The notes under the pieces were generated by a model. That model was given only the letters and a program-made list of their open reading frames with translations. It ran no database searches and was not told the DNA's origin. This document shows positions 15,148 to 23,864 of a DNA stretch of 64,000 nucleotides, one piece after another; position 1 is the first letter of the stretch; each line of letters opens with the position of its first letter. The stretch spans positions 18,910 to 82,909 of the forward strand of contig SHBB01000001.1 of NCBI GenBank assembly GCA_004213565.1, read 5' to 3'. The stretch comes from Sandaracinaceae bacterium. Lineage in GTDB: Bacteria > Myxococcota_A > Polyangia > Polyangiales > Sandaracinaceae. The position numbers and the translations under genes are program-made.

Positions 15148-16269
15148 GTGCGCTGTCGAACCGCTCTGATGTCGTCGGTGATGCTCTGGCTCGCAGCCGG
15201 CCCTGGCTGTGGGTCCGAGGCTGCGCGAGAAGCGCCGCCTCCGCCGCCTCCCGTGCGTCTGGACCCGGTGCTGGACACGGAGCGAGTGCCCCACGCCATG
15301 GGCACGGCGGAGCTTCTCCCTCTGCGCCGCGCGACGCTCTCGGTCGAGGCCCCGGGGCGGGTCGTCGCGCTCGACATGGAGCGAGGCCAGACGGTGGAGG
15401 CGGGGCAGGTGCTCCTCCGGCTCGACGTGGGCAGGACGACGGTCGCCGCCTCGGCCGCCTCGGCCAACGTCACCCAGGCGGAGGCCGCGCTCGCGCAGGC
15501 GGAGCGGGAGCGGTCCCTCGCCGAGCGGCTGGTCCAGAGCGGCAGCGCGTCGGCGCGGTCGCTCGATCAGGCGCAGGACGCCCGCGCCCTCGCGGAGGCG
15601 GCGCTCGAGTCGGCGCGCGCCCAGGTGCGCCTCTCCCGGCGCGGACTGACCGAGGCGGTGCTCCGCGCACCCTTCGGCGGCACCGTCGTGGAGCGCCGCG
15701 TCGAGATGGGCGAGTACGTCATGCCGGGGAGCCCGGTGGCGGAGCTGATGGACGCGTCGCTCCTGCGGGCGGAGGTGCTGCTCGACCCGCGCGAGGCGCT
15801 CGACGTGACGCCGGGCGCGACCGTCCGGGCCCACGTGTTCGCGCGCCCGGGCGAGGTCTTCGAGGGTGAGGTCCTGCGCGTGGGCGAGGCCGTCGATCGG
15901 CGCACGCGGCGCCTCCCGGTCGAGGTCGAGATCCGCGATCCGGAGGGGCGGCTCCGCCCGGGTCTCGTCGCGCGCTTCGAGGTACAGACGGGCGCGCCGC
16001 GCACCGTCGTGACGGTCGACGCGGACGCCGCCTTCGAGCGCTTCGAGGTCGTGCAGGTCTACGTGGTGGACGACGACGGCGTCGCGCATCGGCGCGCGGT
16101 CGTGCTCGGCGCGATCGAGGGGACGCGCGCCGAGGTGGTCGAGGGCCTGAGCGCGGGCGACCGCGTGGTCGTCGAGGGACAAGACCGCGTGCTCGACGGA
16201 GAGCCGGTGACGGTGGTCGAGGCGGAGCAGGCGCCGAGCGAGCCGCGGGCGGAGACCCGTGTCGACTGA
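15148..16269 (+). CDS. RND efflux periplasmic adaptor (membrane fusion protein)
   Basis: A 373-residue adaptor subunit that links an inner-membrane RND pump to an outer-membrane channel. I chose GTG at 15148 because it gives an Arg-containing signal peptide ending in a lipobox-like GPGC (Cys21); ATG at 15169 is the alternative. A Pro-rich linker follows, then the lipoyl/barrel-sandwich half (EAPGRVVALDMERGQTVEAG), an alpha-helical hairpin of Ala/Gln/Glu repeats (about 110-180), the second lipoyl half (VLRAPFGGTVVERRVEMGEY) and beta-barrel and membrane-proximal domains. It overlaps the pump gene by 11 bp. No TolC-like gene follows, so the outer-membrane partner is encoded elsewhere. Confidence 0.
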   Translation: MRCRTALMSSVMLWLAAGPGCGSEAAREAPPPPPPVRLDPVLDTERVPHAMGTAELLPLRRATLSVEAPGRVVALDMERGQTVEAGQVLLRLDVGRTTVAASAASANVTQAEAALAQAERERSLAERLVQSGSASARSLDQAQDARALAEAALESARAQVRLSRRGLTEAVLRAPFGGTVVERRVEMGEYVMPGSPVAELMDASLLRAEVLLDPREALDVTPGATVRAHVFARPGEVFEGEVLRVGEAVDRRTRRLPVEVEIRDPEGRLRPGLVARFEVQTGAPRTVVTVDADAAFERFEVVQVYVVDDDGVAHRRAVVLGAIEGTRAEVVEGLSAGDRVVVEGQDRVLDGEPVTVVEAEQAPSEPRAETRVD

Positions 16270-19200
16270 GCCCCCGCCTCCGGAGGGTGACGAGGAGCCG
16301 CCCTCCATCGCGCGCTTCAGCGTGCGGCAGCCCGTGCTCGTGAACCTCGTCGCCATCGCGATGATGGCCACCGGGCTGCTGGTCCTCTCGCAGATGACGC
16401 GCGAGGTCTATCCGATCGTCCCGATCGGCGCCGCGAGCGTGGTGACCCTCATGCCGGGCGCGTCGGCCGAGGAGGTGGAGCAGCTCGTCACCGCGCCGAT
16501 CGAAGACGAGCTGAGCAACATCGAGGACGTCGACATCATGTCGAGCACCTCGAGCGACGGCATGAGCTTCATCTGGGTGGAGCTCGAGCCGACGGTCGAG
16601 GACGTGGGTCGCAAGGTGCTCGAGATCACCAACGAGGTGAACCGGGCCGCAGCCGCCCTCCCGGCCGGGGCCGAGTCGCCGGTCGTCCGGGAGGCGGCGG
16701 TGCGCCCGCCGATGATGGCGGTGACGGTGCGCGGTGACGTGCCCGAGCGCGTCCTGCGCGCGGTGGCCCGCGAGCTCGAGGAGCGCATGGAGCGCACCCC
16801 TGGCGTGGGCGAGGCGAGGCCGACCGGGATCCGCGAGCGCGAGATCCACGTGGACGTCGACCCTGACCGGCTCTCGGCGTTCGACCTGCCGCTCTCGAGC
16901 GTGGCGAGCGCGCTGTCGATGCGCGGCGCGAACGTGCCCGCCGGGCAGATGGAGACCGGCCGGCGGAGCCGGATCGTGCGCGGCATGGCGCAGGCGGCGA
17001 CGGCCGATCAGATCGGCGAGGTCGTGGTCCGGCCCCACCCCGACGGCGGCGCGGTGCGCGTGCGGGACGTGGCCGACGTCGAGGAGGGCTTCGAGCGCGC
17101 GCGCACGATGTCGCGCGTCGACGGCGAGCCGGCCATCGTCTTCGTGATCCAGAAGGAGGACGGCGCCGACGCCCTGCGGGTGGCGGCCGACGTGCGCGCG
17201 CTGCTCGACGAGACCCGCGCGACCCTCCCGCCGGGCGTGCAGATCAGCGTCTTCGGCGACACCTCGCACTACGTCCGCGCGAACCTGACGACCCTCTACG
17301 CGAACGCCGCGATGGGCCTCGCGCTCGTGCTCGCGATCCTCTGGATGTTCGTGGGCTTCCGGAACGGGCTGATGGCCGCGCTCGGCATCCCGGTGGCGAT
17401 CGCGGGCGGCGTGGTGGTGATGCACCTCCTCGGCATCACGATCAACATGTTGTCGCTGCTCGCCCTGATCCTCTCGCTCGGGATCATCGTCGACGACGCG
17501 ATCATCATCATCGAGAACGTCTTCCGTCACATCGAGGAGGGCATGCCGCGAAAGCGCGCCGCGGTGGTCGGCACGATGGAGGTGTTCTGGCCCGTGGTCG
17601 CGTCGACGGCGACGACCTGCTCGGCGTTCCTGCCGCTGCTCCTGATGAGCGGGGTGCTCGGGGAGTTCTTCGCGATCATCCCGAAGGTGATCGTCGCCGC
17701 GCTCCTCGCGTCCTTGGTCGAGGCGTTCTTCATCCTGCCGAGCCACATGGCCGACTTCGGCGCGACCGAGGCGAAGAAGAAGAGCACCCAGGAGGGCTGG
17801 ACCGGGAAGCTCGCGGCGGCGCTCGAGCGGCGCTTCACCGCGATCCTGCGCATGGCCCTTCGCCGCCGGCTGCTCGTGGTCTTCGGCACCTACCTCGTGT
17901 GCATCGGGCTCATCGGGGCGGCGGTGGCGCTCAAGAGCGTGACGCTGTTCAGCGAGGGCGACGTCGAGGCCTTCGACGTGCGGGTCCGCATGCCCACCGA
18001 CGCGGCGCCCGAGGAGACCGACCGGGTCCTCGCCGAGGTGGAGCGACGGATCCTCGAGCTCGGCGACCAGGACGTCGACGCGGTGATCAGCACGCGCGGC
18101 TACTCGCGCACCCGGACCTTCAACGTGACCGGCGACCACGTCGGCGCGGTGAGCGTCTACATGGTCCCGCGACACGAGCGCAGCAGTCAGGAGGCGGGCA
18201 CCCAGCTCATGGAGCAGGTCGCGCACCGCTTCGACGACGTCGTCGGCCCGTCGAACCTCGAGGTGGTGAAGCTCGAGGACGGCCCCCCGACCGGCGCCCC
18301 CGTCGCGGTGCGCATCATGGGTGAAGACCTCGATCACCTGGCCGAGATCAGCGAGCGCGTGCAAGCGGAGCTGCGTCAGGTGCGCGGCGTGCGGGACGTG
18401 GGGGACGACCACCAGCTCGGCAAGGGCGAGCTGCGCGTGACGGTCGACGAGTCCCGCGCGGCGCTGCACGGGCTGACCACCGCCGCGGTGACCACCTGGC
18501 TCGGCACCGCCTTCGGCGCGGCCCCCGTGGCGACGACCCGGGAGGGCGAGGAGGAGGTCGACGTCGTGGTGCGGGTGCGAGAGGAAGCGCGGAGCGACCC
18601 CGATCGGCTCGGTCAGCTCACGCTGGTCACGCCGAGCGGCGGCACCGTCGCGCTCCGCGAGATCGCGCAGATCGAGGTGGACCGGGGCCTGTCCGCGATC
18701 GAGCGCCGCGACCGCCGCCGCACCATCACGGTCACCGCGGAGCTGGTGGAGGGCTCCGGAGTCCAGAGCGCCGACGCGAACGCGGCGCTCGCCAGGCGCA
18801 TCGCCCCGCTCATGGCCGCCAACCCGGAGGTCCGCTTCGAGCTCGGCGGCGAGTACGAGGAGACCCAGGAGTCGCTCGACTCGCTCTTCCTCGCCTTCCT
18901 CGTCGCGGCGCTGCTGATCTACACCATCCTCGCCACGCAGTTCCGCTCGTTCCTCCAGCCGCTCGTGGTCATGACGGCCATCCCGCTGTCGCTCATCGGC
19001 GTGAGCATCGGCTTCCTGGTCAGCGGCGAGGCGGTCGGCCTGATCGGTCTGATCGGCGTCGTCGGCCTGGCCGGCATCGTGGTCAACGACTCCCTCGTGC
19101 TCGTCGACTTCATCAACAAGCGGCGCGAGGCGGGCGCGGCGCTGGACGACGCCATCGTGGACGCGGCGCGCCTCCGGCTCCGACCCATCTTCCTGACGAG

Positions 19201-19450
19201 CGTGACCACCATCGCCGGCCTCTTCCCGCTCGCGCTCGGCATCGGCGGCCGCAGCGAGCTGCTCGCCCCCATGGCCACCGCGATCAGCTGGGGCCTGACC
19301 TTCTCGACCGTCCTGATCCTCGTGATCGTCCCTTGCCTCTATCGAAGCGTGGACGGACTGGGCGGCGGCTTGTCGCGACTCTTCGGTCCGCTTTTCCGCG
19401 TGGCGACGGGCGAGCGTGATTCTGCGCCGGACCCTTCGCCCGCCGAGTAG
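16259..19450 (+). CDS. RND efflux pump, inner-membrane subunit (HAE1/AcrB type)
   Basis: A 1,063-residue proton-driven pump with the expected length and 12 membrane segments: one near the N-terminus (FSVRQPVLVNLVAIAMMATG), then a large periplasmic porter loop, a block of five, a second porter loop and a final block from about residue 880. The proton-relay acidic pair is present in TM4 as LGIIVDDAIIIIENV (about 409-410). Substrate class is unclear: it has no CusA-type metal signature, so multidrug or lipid export is more likely. The start is GTG at 16259, inside the adaptor gene. The C-terminal tail after the last helix is short and polar. Confidence 0.
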   Translation: MSTEPPPPEGDEEPPSIARFSVRQPVLVNLVAIAMMATGLLVLSQMTREVYPIVPIGAASVVTLMPGASAEEVEQLVTAPIEDELSNIEDVDIMSSTSSDGMSFIWVELEPTVEDVGRKVLEITNEVNRAAAALPAGAESPVVREAAVRPPMMAVTVRGDVPERVLRAVARELEERMERTPGVGEARPTGIREREIHVDVDPDRLSAFDLPLSSVASALSMRGANVPAGQMETGRRSRIVRGMAQAATADQIGEVVVRPHPDGGAVRVRDVADVEEGFERARTMSRVDGEPAIVFVIQKEDGADALRVAADVRALLDETRATLPPGVQISVFGDTSHYVRANLTTLYANAAMGLALVLAILWMFVGFRNGLMAALGIPVAIAGGVVVMHLLGITINMLSLLALILSLGIIVDDAIIIIENVFRHIEEGMPRKRAAVVGTMEVFWPVVASTATTCSAFLPLLLMSGVLGEFFAIIPKVIVAALLASLVEAFFILPSHMADFGATEAKKKSTQEGWTGKLAAALERRFTAILRMALRRRLLVVFGTYLVCIGLIGAAVALKSVTLFSEGDVEAFDVRVRMPTDAAPEETDRVLAEVERRILELGDQDVDAVISTRGYSRTRTFNVTGDHVGAVSVYMVPRHERSSQEAGTQLMEQVAHRFDDVVGPSNLEVVKLEDGPPTGAPVAVRIMGEDLDHLAEISERVQAELRQVRGVRDVGDDHQLGKGELRVTVDESRAALHGLTTAAVTTWLGTAFGAAPVATTREGEEEVDVVVRVREEARSDPDRLGQLTLVTPSGGTVALREIAQIEVDRGLSAIERRDRRRTITVTAELVEGSGVQSADANAALARRIAPLMAANPEVRFELGGEYEETQESLDSLFLAFLVAALLIYTILATQFRSFLQPLVVMTAIPLSLIGVSIGFLVSGEAVGLIGLIGVVGLAGIVVNDSLVLVDFINKRREAGAALDDAIVDAARLRLRPIFLTSVTTIAGLFPLALGIGGRSELLAPMATAISWGLTFSTVLILVIVPCLYRSVDGLGGGLSRLFGPLFRVATGERDSAPDPSPAE

Positions 19451-19639
19451 CCACTGGTCACCGTCCCGTGCGCGTGTAGGGGGACTCCCGGATATCCGGT
19501 GACGCAAGAACATGCGACACCACGGGCGGTCGGCGCGCGTTCCCGGGCGGTCGCGCAGCACCCGCGCCCAAACCGCCTACCTGGGGGGGCGGGGGCGCGC
19601 GTCGGCATCTCCAACAAGAGACACCCAATCAGCAACACA
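19451..19639. other. Gene-free stretch after the RND gene
   Basis: No gene is seen here. It holds a perfect 12-base palindrome, CCGGATATCCGG (19488-19499), and a G-run-rich segment near 19583-19600. I saw no intrinsic terminator for the pump gene. The rest of the gap, 19640-19772, holds the long inverted repeat listed separately. Confidence 0.
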
Positions 19640-19730
19640 GGGACGGTGTTTACTTGTTGACTTCCTCGCAAGCTCGCCATCGCGGATGACAAGCCTTGCT
19701 GTCAACAAGTCAACAAGTAAACACCGTCCC
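19640..19730. repeat. Perfect 24-bp inverted repeat (REP/RAYT-like palindrome)
   Basis: Arms at 19640-19663 and 19707-19730 are exact reverse complements over 24 bases; they begin GGGACGGTGTTTAC and contain TTGTTGACTT. The 43-base centre has a smaller nested pair, GCAAG (19668-19672) with CTTGC (19695-19699). The arms are A/T-richer than their surroundings, a sign of foreign or repeat origin. Termini with the core GGGACGGTGTT are, to my knowledge, common around REP-associated Y1 transposases (RAYT) in many phyla; no transposase gene lies here, so this would be a non-autonomous copy. The position between convergent genes also allows a bidirectional terminator role. Confidence 0.
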
Positions 19731-19772
19731 CGACCCCGACGCGGGCCGGTTGGTGTCCCCACCTGGCGATGG

Positions 19773-20624
19773 TCAGGGGGCCTGGCGAGGCGAGAAGACC
19801 AGCCAGGCGCCGGCGAGGACGATGAGGGCGCCTCCGCCCAGGGCCCAGGCGTCGGGCCACGCGGCGAAGAAGAGGATGTCTCCGACGACGGCGAAGAGGG
19901 GGCCCGCGTAGCTGGCCGCGGCGACGGTGGAGGCCTTGTCGAGCTGGTACGCGCGGGTCATCGCGAGCTGGGCGAGGGTGGTGGACACGCCGACGCCGAC
20001 GAGGGTCCACCACAGGTGAGCGGGCGGCAGCGGGAGCAGGGTCCGCTCGGTGGCCACGAAGGCGGCGACGGCCGCGACGCACAGGAAGAGCTGGAACCAG
20101 AAGACGAGCGCGAAGGGGTTGTCGGTCTTGCCGAGCGCGCGGACGGCGACGTGGGCGCCCGCGGAGCTCACCGCGGCGAAGAGCGCGAGCAGGCCGTAGA
20201 TCGAGCCGCTCGAGAGGTCCGGCGAGAGCAGCAGCGCGGAGCCGGCGAGGCCCAGGCCGAGCACGACCCAGACGCTCTTGTCGCTCTTCTCACTGACCCC
20301 GAGCGCGAGCGGCGCGAGCACGGCGATCAGGATGGGCTGCAGCTTCGAGACGAGCGAGAGCTGCGCCATGGTCAGGCCCTTCGCGGCGGTGAAGAAGCCG
20401 AAGACGGCGCCGAAGCCGAGGACGCAGCGGACGAGCAGGGTGCGCCGGGACTTCACCGCGATGCCGGCCCGCCGGGCGAGCACGAAGGACAGCGGCAGGG
20501 CGGTCACGCTCCGCCAGCACACGACCTCGAGCGCGCTCAGCTCCTCACGCGCCACCTTCACCAGCCCGAGCATGACCGTGAAGAGCAGCCCCGCGAGGAT
20601 CATGAACAGCGGTCCGCGGCGCAC
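19773..20624 (-). CDS. EamA/DMT-superfamily transporter
   Basis: A 283-residue integral membrane protein with about ten hydrophobic segments arranged as two EamA repeats, the normal size for the drug/metabolite transporter superfamily. Landmarks are LSALEVVCWRSVTALPLSFV in the first repeat and STVAAASYAGPLFAVVGDIL in the second. Members export amino acids, purines or other metabolites; the substrate cannot be predicted. The start is GTG at 20624-20622, without a strong Shine-Dalgarno sequence; the first residues (RRGPLFMILAGLLF) fit a first membrane helix. It lies 42 bp after the receiver gene and may share its transcript. Confidence 0.
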   Translation of the reverse strand: MRRGPLFMILAGLLFTVMLGLVKVAREELSALEVVCWRSVTALPLSFVLARRAGIAVKSRRTLLVRCVLGFGAVFGFFTAAKGLTMAQLSLVSKLQPILIAVLAPLALGVSEKSDKSVWVVLGLGLAGSALLLSPDLSSGSIYGLLALFAAVSSAGAHVAVRALGKTDNPFALVFWFQLFLCVAAVAAFVATERTLLPLPPAHLWWTLVGVGVSTTLAQLAMTRAYQLDKASTVAAASYAGPLFAVVGDILFFAAWPDAWALGGGALIVLAGAWLVFSPRQAP

Positions 20625-20666
20625 GGGCGCACCATGAGGGCGCGGCGCTGGCCCGTCGAGCGGCCG

Positions 20667-21056
20667 TCAGCGCGCGGCGCGTCGGCGGTGTCGGGCGATC
20701 ACCGCGCGCAGGCCCTCGATCAGCTCCCCCATGTCGACCGGCTTGCGCAGCCATCCGTCGACGCCCGCGACCAGGCCCTCGCCGAGCGGGGGATCGTCGA
20801 GCCCGGTGAGGATCACGAAGGGCAGCTCCGCCGTGCGCGGGTCGGCGCGCAGGGCGCGGCAGAGCGAGATCCCGTCGAGCTCGGGCATGGTCACGTCGGC
20901 CAGCACCGCGTCGGGAGGCGAGGCGAGCGCCGCGTCGAGGGCGGCCTGGCCGTGCTCCACCACGACCGCGTGGAAGCCCTCGGACTCGAGGATCAGGCGC
21001 AGGGCCTCCGCCTGGGTGGGGCTGTCCTCCGCGATCAGGATCGTGTCACTCGCCAT
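20667..21056 (-). CDS. Single-domain response regulator (CheY-like)
   Basis: A 129-residue stand-alone receiver. The acidic pocket is in ILIAEDSP, the phosphoacceptor Asp is in AVLADVTMPELDG, the conserved Thr is in FVILTGLDD and the Lys is in GWLRKPVD. There is no output domain, so it must act by protein contact. Its ATG lies 11 bases inside the anti-sigma gene, so the sigma factor, anti-sigma factor and receiver are translationally coupled. That suggests that phosphorylation of this receiver may feed into control of the sigma factor, as in partner-switching systems, but this is inference from order only. Confidence 0.
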   Translation of the reverse strand: MASDTILIAEDSPTQAEALRLILESEGFHAVVVEHGQAALDAALASPPDAVLADVTMPELDGISLCRALRADPRTAELPFVILTGLDDPPLGEGLVAGVDGWLRKPVDMGELIEGLRAVIARHRRRAAR

Positions 21057-21432
21057 GTTCAGCCGTCGTCTCTAGCACCACCGCGGTCTGGAGCGCATAC
21101 ACCGCGGCTCCGAGGATGAGCAGGACCGCGACGGCGGCGACGAGCGGCATCATCCAGCCGGGCCCCGCGCGCCGCGAGAACTGGTCGCGGTAGTAGCGCC
21201 CGCGGCTGCGACGCCGGATCCGATCCTGGATCTTCGGCAGGAGGTTCGGGACCTCGATCGACTCGGGCTCGCCCATCTTCGAGACGAGCGCGAACGTGTC
21301 GACGAACTCCTCGTACTCGAAGCGCAGCTCTTCGTCGGCGGCGAGCGCCGCGTCGAAGGCCTCCTTCTGCGCCTCGTCGAGGTCTCCCTCGAACGCCTCG
21401 CTGAAGAGGTCGCGTGCCTCGTCCGCCGTCAT
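21046..21432 (-). CDS. Putative membrane anti-sigma factor, no zinc motif
   Basis: A 128-residue protein encoded directly after an ECF sigma gene with an ATGA overlap. The first 50 residues are acidic and helical (ARDLFSEAFEGDLDEAQKEA), a basic stretch precedes one membrane helix at about residues 94-116 (GWMMPLVAAVAVLLILGAAV), and only about 12 residues remain outside. Position and layout are those of an anti-sigma factor that holds the sigma factor at the membrane. Unlike most ECF partners it has no HxxxCxxC zinc-binding signature; there is no Cys at all. Family assignment is by context; it could instead be a different kind of membrane regulator. Confidence 0.
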   Translation of the reverse strand: MTADEARDLFSEAFEGDLDEAQKEAFDAALAADEELRFEYEEFVDTFALVSKMGEPESIEVPNLLPKIQDRIRRRSRGRYYRDQFSRRAGPGWMMPLVAAVAVLLILGAAVYALQTAVVLETTAEHGE

Positions 21433-22121
21433 GCTTTCTTCTTGGTGGGTTCCTGAGGGATGGACGAACGGCGACCCTCCGCCATTCGCCGGACCTTGTC
21501 CCGCAGCGCGTGCCGCGCGCGGTGGAGTCGACTCTTCACCGTACCTTCGGCGAGACCGGTGATCTCCTGAATCTGCTCGTACGTGAGGTGCTCGATGTCG
21601 CGGAGCACGATCAGCGTCCGATGGTCCTCGTCGAGCTGCGCGATGGCCGCCTTGAGGATGGCCTCCTTCTGATAGGCCTCCAGCATCTCGTCGGGTCGGG
21701 CGATCTGCGACGTGGGGTTCATCGTGGCGCTCTCGAGCGCGTTGTGCTGCGCGACCTCGTCGAACTCCTTCTTCTTCCCGCGCGCGCGGCGCTGGAGGTA
21801 CTTGATGCGGTTCTTACAGTGGTTGGTCGCGACGCGGTAGAGCCAGGTCGAGAGCTTGGAGTCGCCCCGGAAGCCGTCGATCGACTTGAAGACGGTGATG
21901 AAGACCTCCTGCGCGAGATCCTCCGCCTCCGCCCGGTCGCCCAGCATGCGGAACACCAGGCGATAGATGCGCCCCTGGTAGAGCTGGATCAACTCGTTGA
22001 ACGCGGCCTCGTCCCTCCGCTTCAAGCGTGCGACCAGCTTCTCTTCGTAGCCGTCGGGCATCGGGACGTGAAAGCCTGCCGCCGCGGCTGCCTTCTCGAT
22101 GTCGAACGCCGCGATCTTCAC
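21429..22121 (-). CDS. ECF-family RNA polymerase sigma factor
   Basis: A sigma-70 family (ECF) factor. Region 2: DEAAFNELIQLYQGRIYRLV and AEDLAQEVFITVFKSIDGFR, then LSTWLYRVATNHCKNRIKYL; region 4: LDEDHRTLIVLRDIEHLTYE and GLAEGTVKSRLHRARHALRD. The linker between the regions is longer and more charged than usual. Two starts are possible: GTG at 22121 (230 residues, chosen because coding-like codons reach it) or ATG at 22062 (210 residues). Neither has a clear Shine-Dalgarno sequence. It heads a coupled operon with a membrane protein and a receiver. ECF factors redirect RNA polymerase in response to envelope or other signals and often activate their own promoter. Confidence 0.
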   Translation of the reverse strand: MKIAAFDIEKAAAAAGFHVPMPDGYEEKLVARLKRRDEAAFNELIQLYQGRIYRLVFRMLGDRAEAEDLAQEVFITVFKSIDGFRGDSKLSTWLYRVATNHCKNRIKYLQRRARGKKKEFDEVAQHNALESATMNPTSQIARPDEMLEAYQKEAILKAAIAQLDEDHRTLIVLRDIEHLTYEQIQEITGLAEGTVKSRLHRARHALRDKVRRMAEGRRSSIPQEPTKKKA

Positions 22122-22240
22122 GACGTGGGCGACAACGAGCCGAGGCCACGGTTCCGCGGAAGGTAGCCGCCGGGTCCCCCCGACGTAAAGCCGGTTCGCG
22201 TGGGGTCGCTGGCGAGCGCCCGCGGCCCTACCCTCCGGGC

Positions 22241-22615
22241 GTGACCCAGGGAATCCTCCTCGTCGATCACGGCAGCCGCCGCGCGGCGTCCAACGCGCTG
22301 CTCGGCGAGGTGGCCGAGCGGATCGCGGCCAAGCTCCCCGAGGGCACGCTGATCGAGCCGGCCCACATGGAGCTCGCCGCGCCCACCATCGCCGAGGCCT
22401 TCGACCAGCTCGTGGCCCGCGGCGCTTCGGAGGTCGTGGTCGTGCCTTACTTCCTGAGCCCCGGGCGCCACGCCACCGAGGACGTCCCGCGCCTCGCGGC
22501 CGAGGCCGCCGCGCGTCACCCGGAGGTCGCGCACCGCGTCGCGCCGCCCCTCGGGCCCCACGACCTGCTCGACCAGCTCGTGCTCGTCCGGGCCGGCGTC
22601 CGCTCGGCCCAGTGA
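22241..22615 (+). CDS. cbiX: CbiX-type small chelatase (sirohydrochlorin family)
   Basis: A 124-residue single-domain member of the CbiX/SirB chelatase family, which inserts Co2+ or Fe2+ into sirohydrochlorin on the way to cobalamin or siroheme. The start is GTG at 22241. ILLVDHGSRRAASNALL carries the first metal-site His, and VVVPYFLSPGRHATEDVP carries the second. Two-domain chelatases are about twice this length; this is the short form that works as a dimer, though some short homologues are of unknown function. It is divergent from the sigma factor gene and convergent with the outer-membrane protein gene, so it stands alone; no other tetrapyrrole gene is nearby. Confidence 0.
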   Translation: MTQGILLVDHGSRRAASNALLGEVAERIAAKLPEGTLIEPAHMELAAPTIAEAFDQLVARGASEVVVVPYFLSPGRHATEDVPRLAAEAAARHPEVAHRVAPPLGPHDLLDQLVLVRAGVRSAQ

Positions 22616-22624
22616 ACGAGCGGC

Positions 22625-23608
22625 TCAGTGAACGAAGTAGCGGAAGCTCGCCATCATGCGGGTGTCGTACGCACCGTTGACCTGCTGGCGAAGCGAGAGA
22701 TCGAAGCCCAGCTGCTCGTTGAGCCAGCCCGAGCCGGCCGTGACGTAGTGGAGGTCGCGGCCGCTGTCGTAGATGTAGCCGGCGCGGATCGGGACCTCGC
22801 CCGTGAAGTACTCCGCCGCGCCGCCGATCATGGCCTCCGGTCGGATGGTGCCGTCCGGGTTCTGCCAGGTCGTGAGGTCCGCGAGGCCATCGAACGCGAG
22901 GGTGAAGGCGCTGTCGATGGTGTAGCTGATGCTGCCGCCGACCTGCATGGGCACCAGCGGTGAGCCGACGTCGATGAGGTTGTGGCCGAGCGCCGCGATG
23001 TGCAGGCCGGGGATGGGAGTGACCCGGATGGCGGCGTCGAAGGTGACGTGCTCCGCGAACGGCGCGGCCTCTTCGTTGCCTGCGCCCTCGCGCCAGAAGC
23101 TCATGTAGCGGCCGGTCAGCCCGAGCGCGAAGTGCTCGCCGAGGGGCAGGCCGAGCGCGACGCGTCCGTCGTAGCCGCCGTAGCTGCCGCGCTCGCCGCT
23201 CCCGTGCACGTAGCGGAAGTTCACGCCCATGTTGATGGGGCCGCTGTGGCTGTCGGCGAGGGAGCCGCCGGCCCAGAAGCGCGCCGCCTGCGGGTCGTAC
23301 CCGACGGAGCTGTCGATGTGGTAGTGGCGGCCGATGCTCAGGCCCGCCGGGTTGTAGGCGATGCCGTTGGTGCTCATCGCCGACGCGCGCGCCCCCAGAC
23401 CCATGGCGAGGCCGCGGGCCGTCTCCATCGTGTCGGGCAGCATGGGCGTCTCGTCGGTCGCCTCGCGCGCGCCGCCCGGGATGGCGGTCTGCGCGCTGGC
23501 GCTCCCCGGCAGCAGGTGGGCGGAGAGCAGGGAGGCGGACAGACCGAGCGCCACCGTGAGCGCCCTCCGCATCAGCTTCCGTCCCGCTCCAGCGTGCTCG
23601 TTCATCAT
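22625..23608 (-). CDS. Outer-membrane beta-barrel protein
   Basis: A 327-residue protein with a long Sec signal (MMNEHAGAGRKLMRRALTVA, cleavage after SASA near residue 39). After it come ARGLAMGLGARASAMSTNGIAYNPAGL, a segment typical of FadL/PorV-like barrels, and about 12 alternating beta strands ending in an aromatic C-terminus, MMASFRYFVH, as expected for BAM-inserted proteins. GGAG lies 7 bases before the ATG. The PorV-like NPAG motif suggests a hydrophobic-substrate channel or a surface scaffold, but the closest family is uncertain. It is transcribed away from the origin region. Confidence 0.
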   Translation of the reverse strand: MMNEHAGAGRKLMRRALTVALGLSASLLSAHLLPGSASAQTAIPGGAREATDETPMLPDTMETARGLAMGLGARASAMSTNGIAYNPAGLSIGRHYHIDSSVGYDPQAARFWAGGSLADSHSGPINMGVNFRYVHGSGERGSYGGYDGRVALGLPLGEHFALGLTGRYMSFWREGAGNEEAAPFAEHVTFDAAIRVTPIPGLHIAALGHNLIDVGSPLVPMQVGGSISYTIDSAFTLAFDGLADLTTWQNPDGTIRPEAMIGGAAEYFTGEVPIRAGYIYDSGRDLHYVTAGSGWLNEQLGFDLSLRQQVNGAYDTRMMASFRYFVH

Positions 23609-23864
23609 CTTCGTGCTCCGTCCCCGGACCGGCCGTCGCCTCGGGCAAGCTCCTTCTTATCGATCCGCGCGGCGGACGCCAAGAAAGCGGTCGTCGGCGA
23701 ACGGAAGAGAGACGCCGCGGTGTTCCACTCTGCGCTTTTCTCGACCCGCGCCCGGAGCCGCTGCCACCCTCCCAGAACAGCGACGTTGGGGGGCGTTTCG
23801 AGGCCGTCGCAAACGCGATCCCCGCCCGCGAGCGGATCGAACGTGAAAACCTCCGTCGATCCGG

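Noticed and set aside
19488..19499. CCGGATATCCGG as an operator
   Set aside because: A perfect palindrome, but short, GC-rich at both ends and far from a gene start, so chance is a sufficient explanation.
15719..19561. A 1,280-codon minus-strand open frame opposite the RND pump gene
   Set aside because: It is the antisense shadow of a GC-rich gene: its translation is His/Arg/Glu/Asp-rich low complexity with no domain, while the plus strand encodes a complete RND pump.
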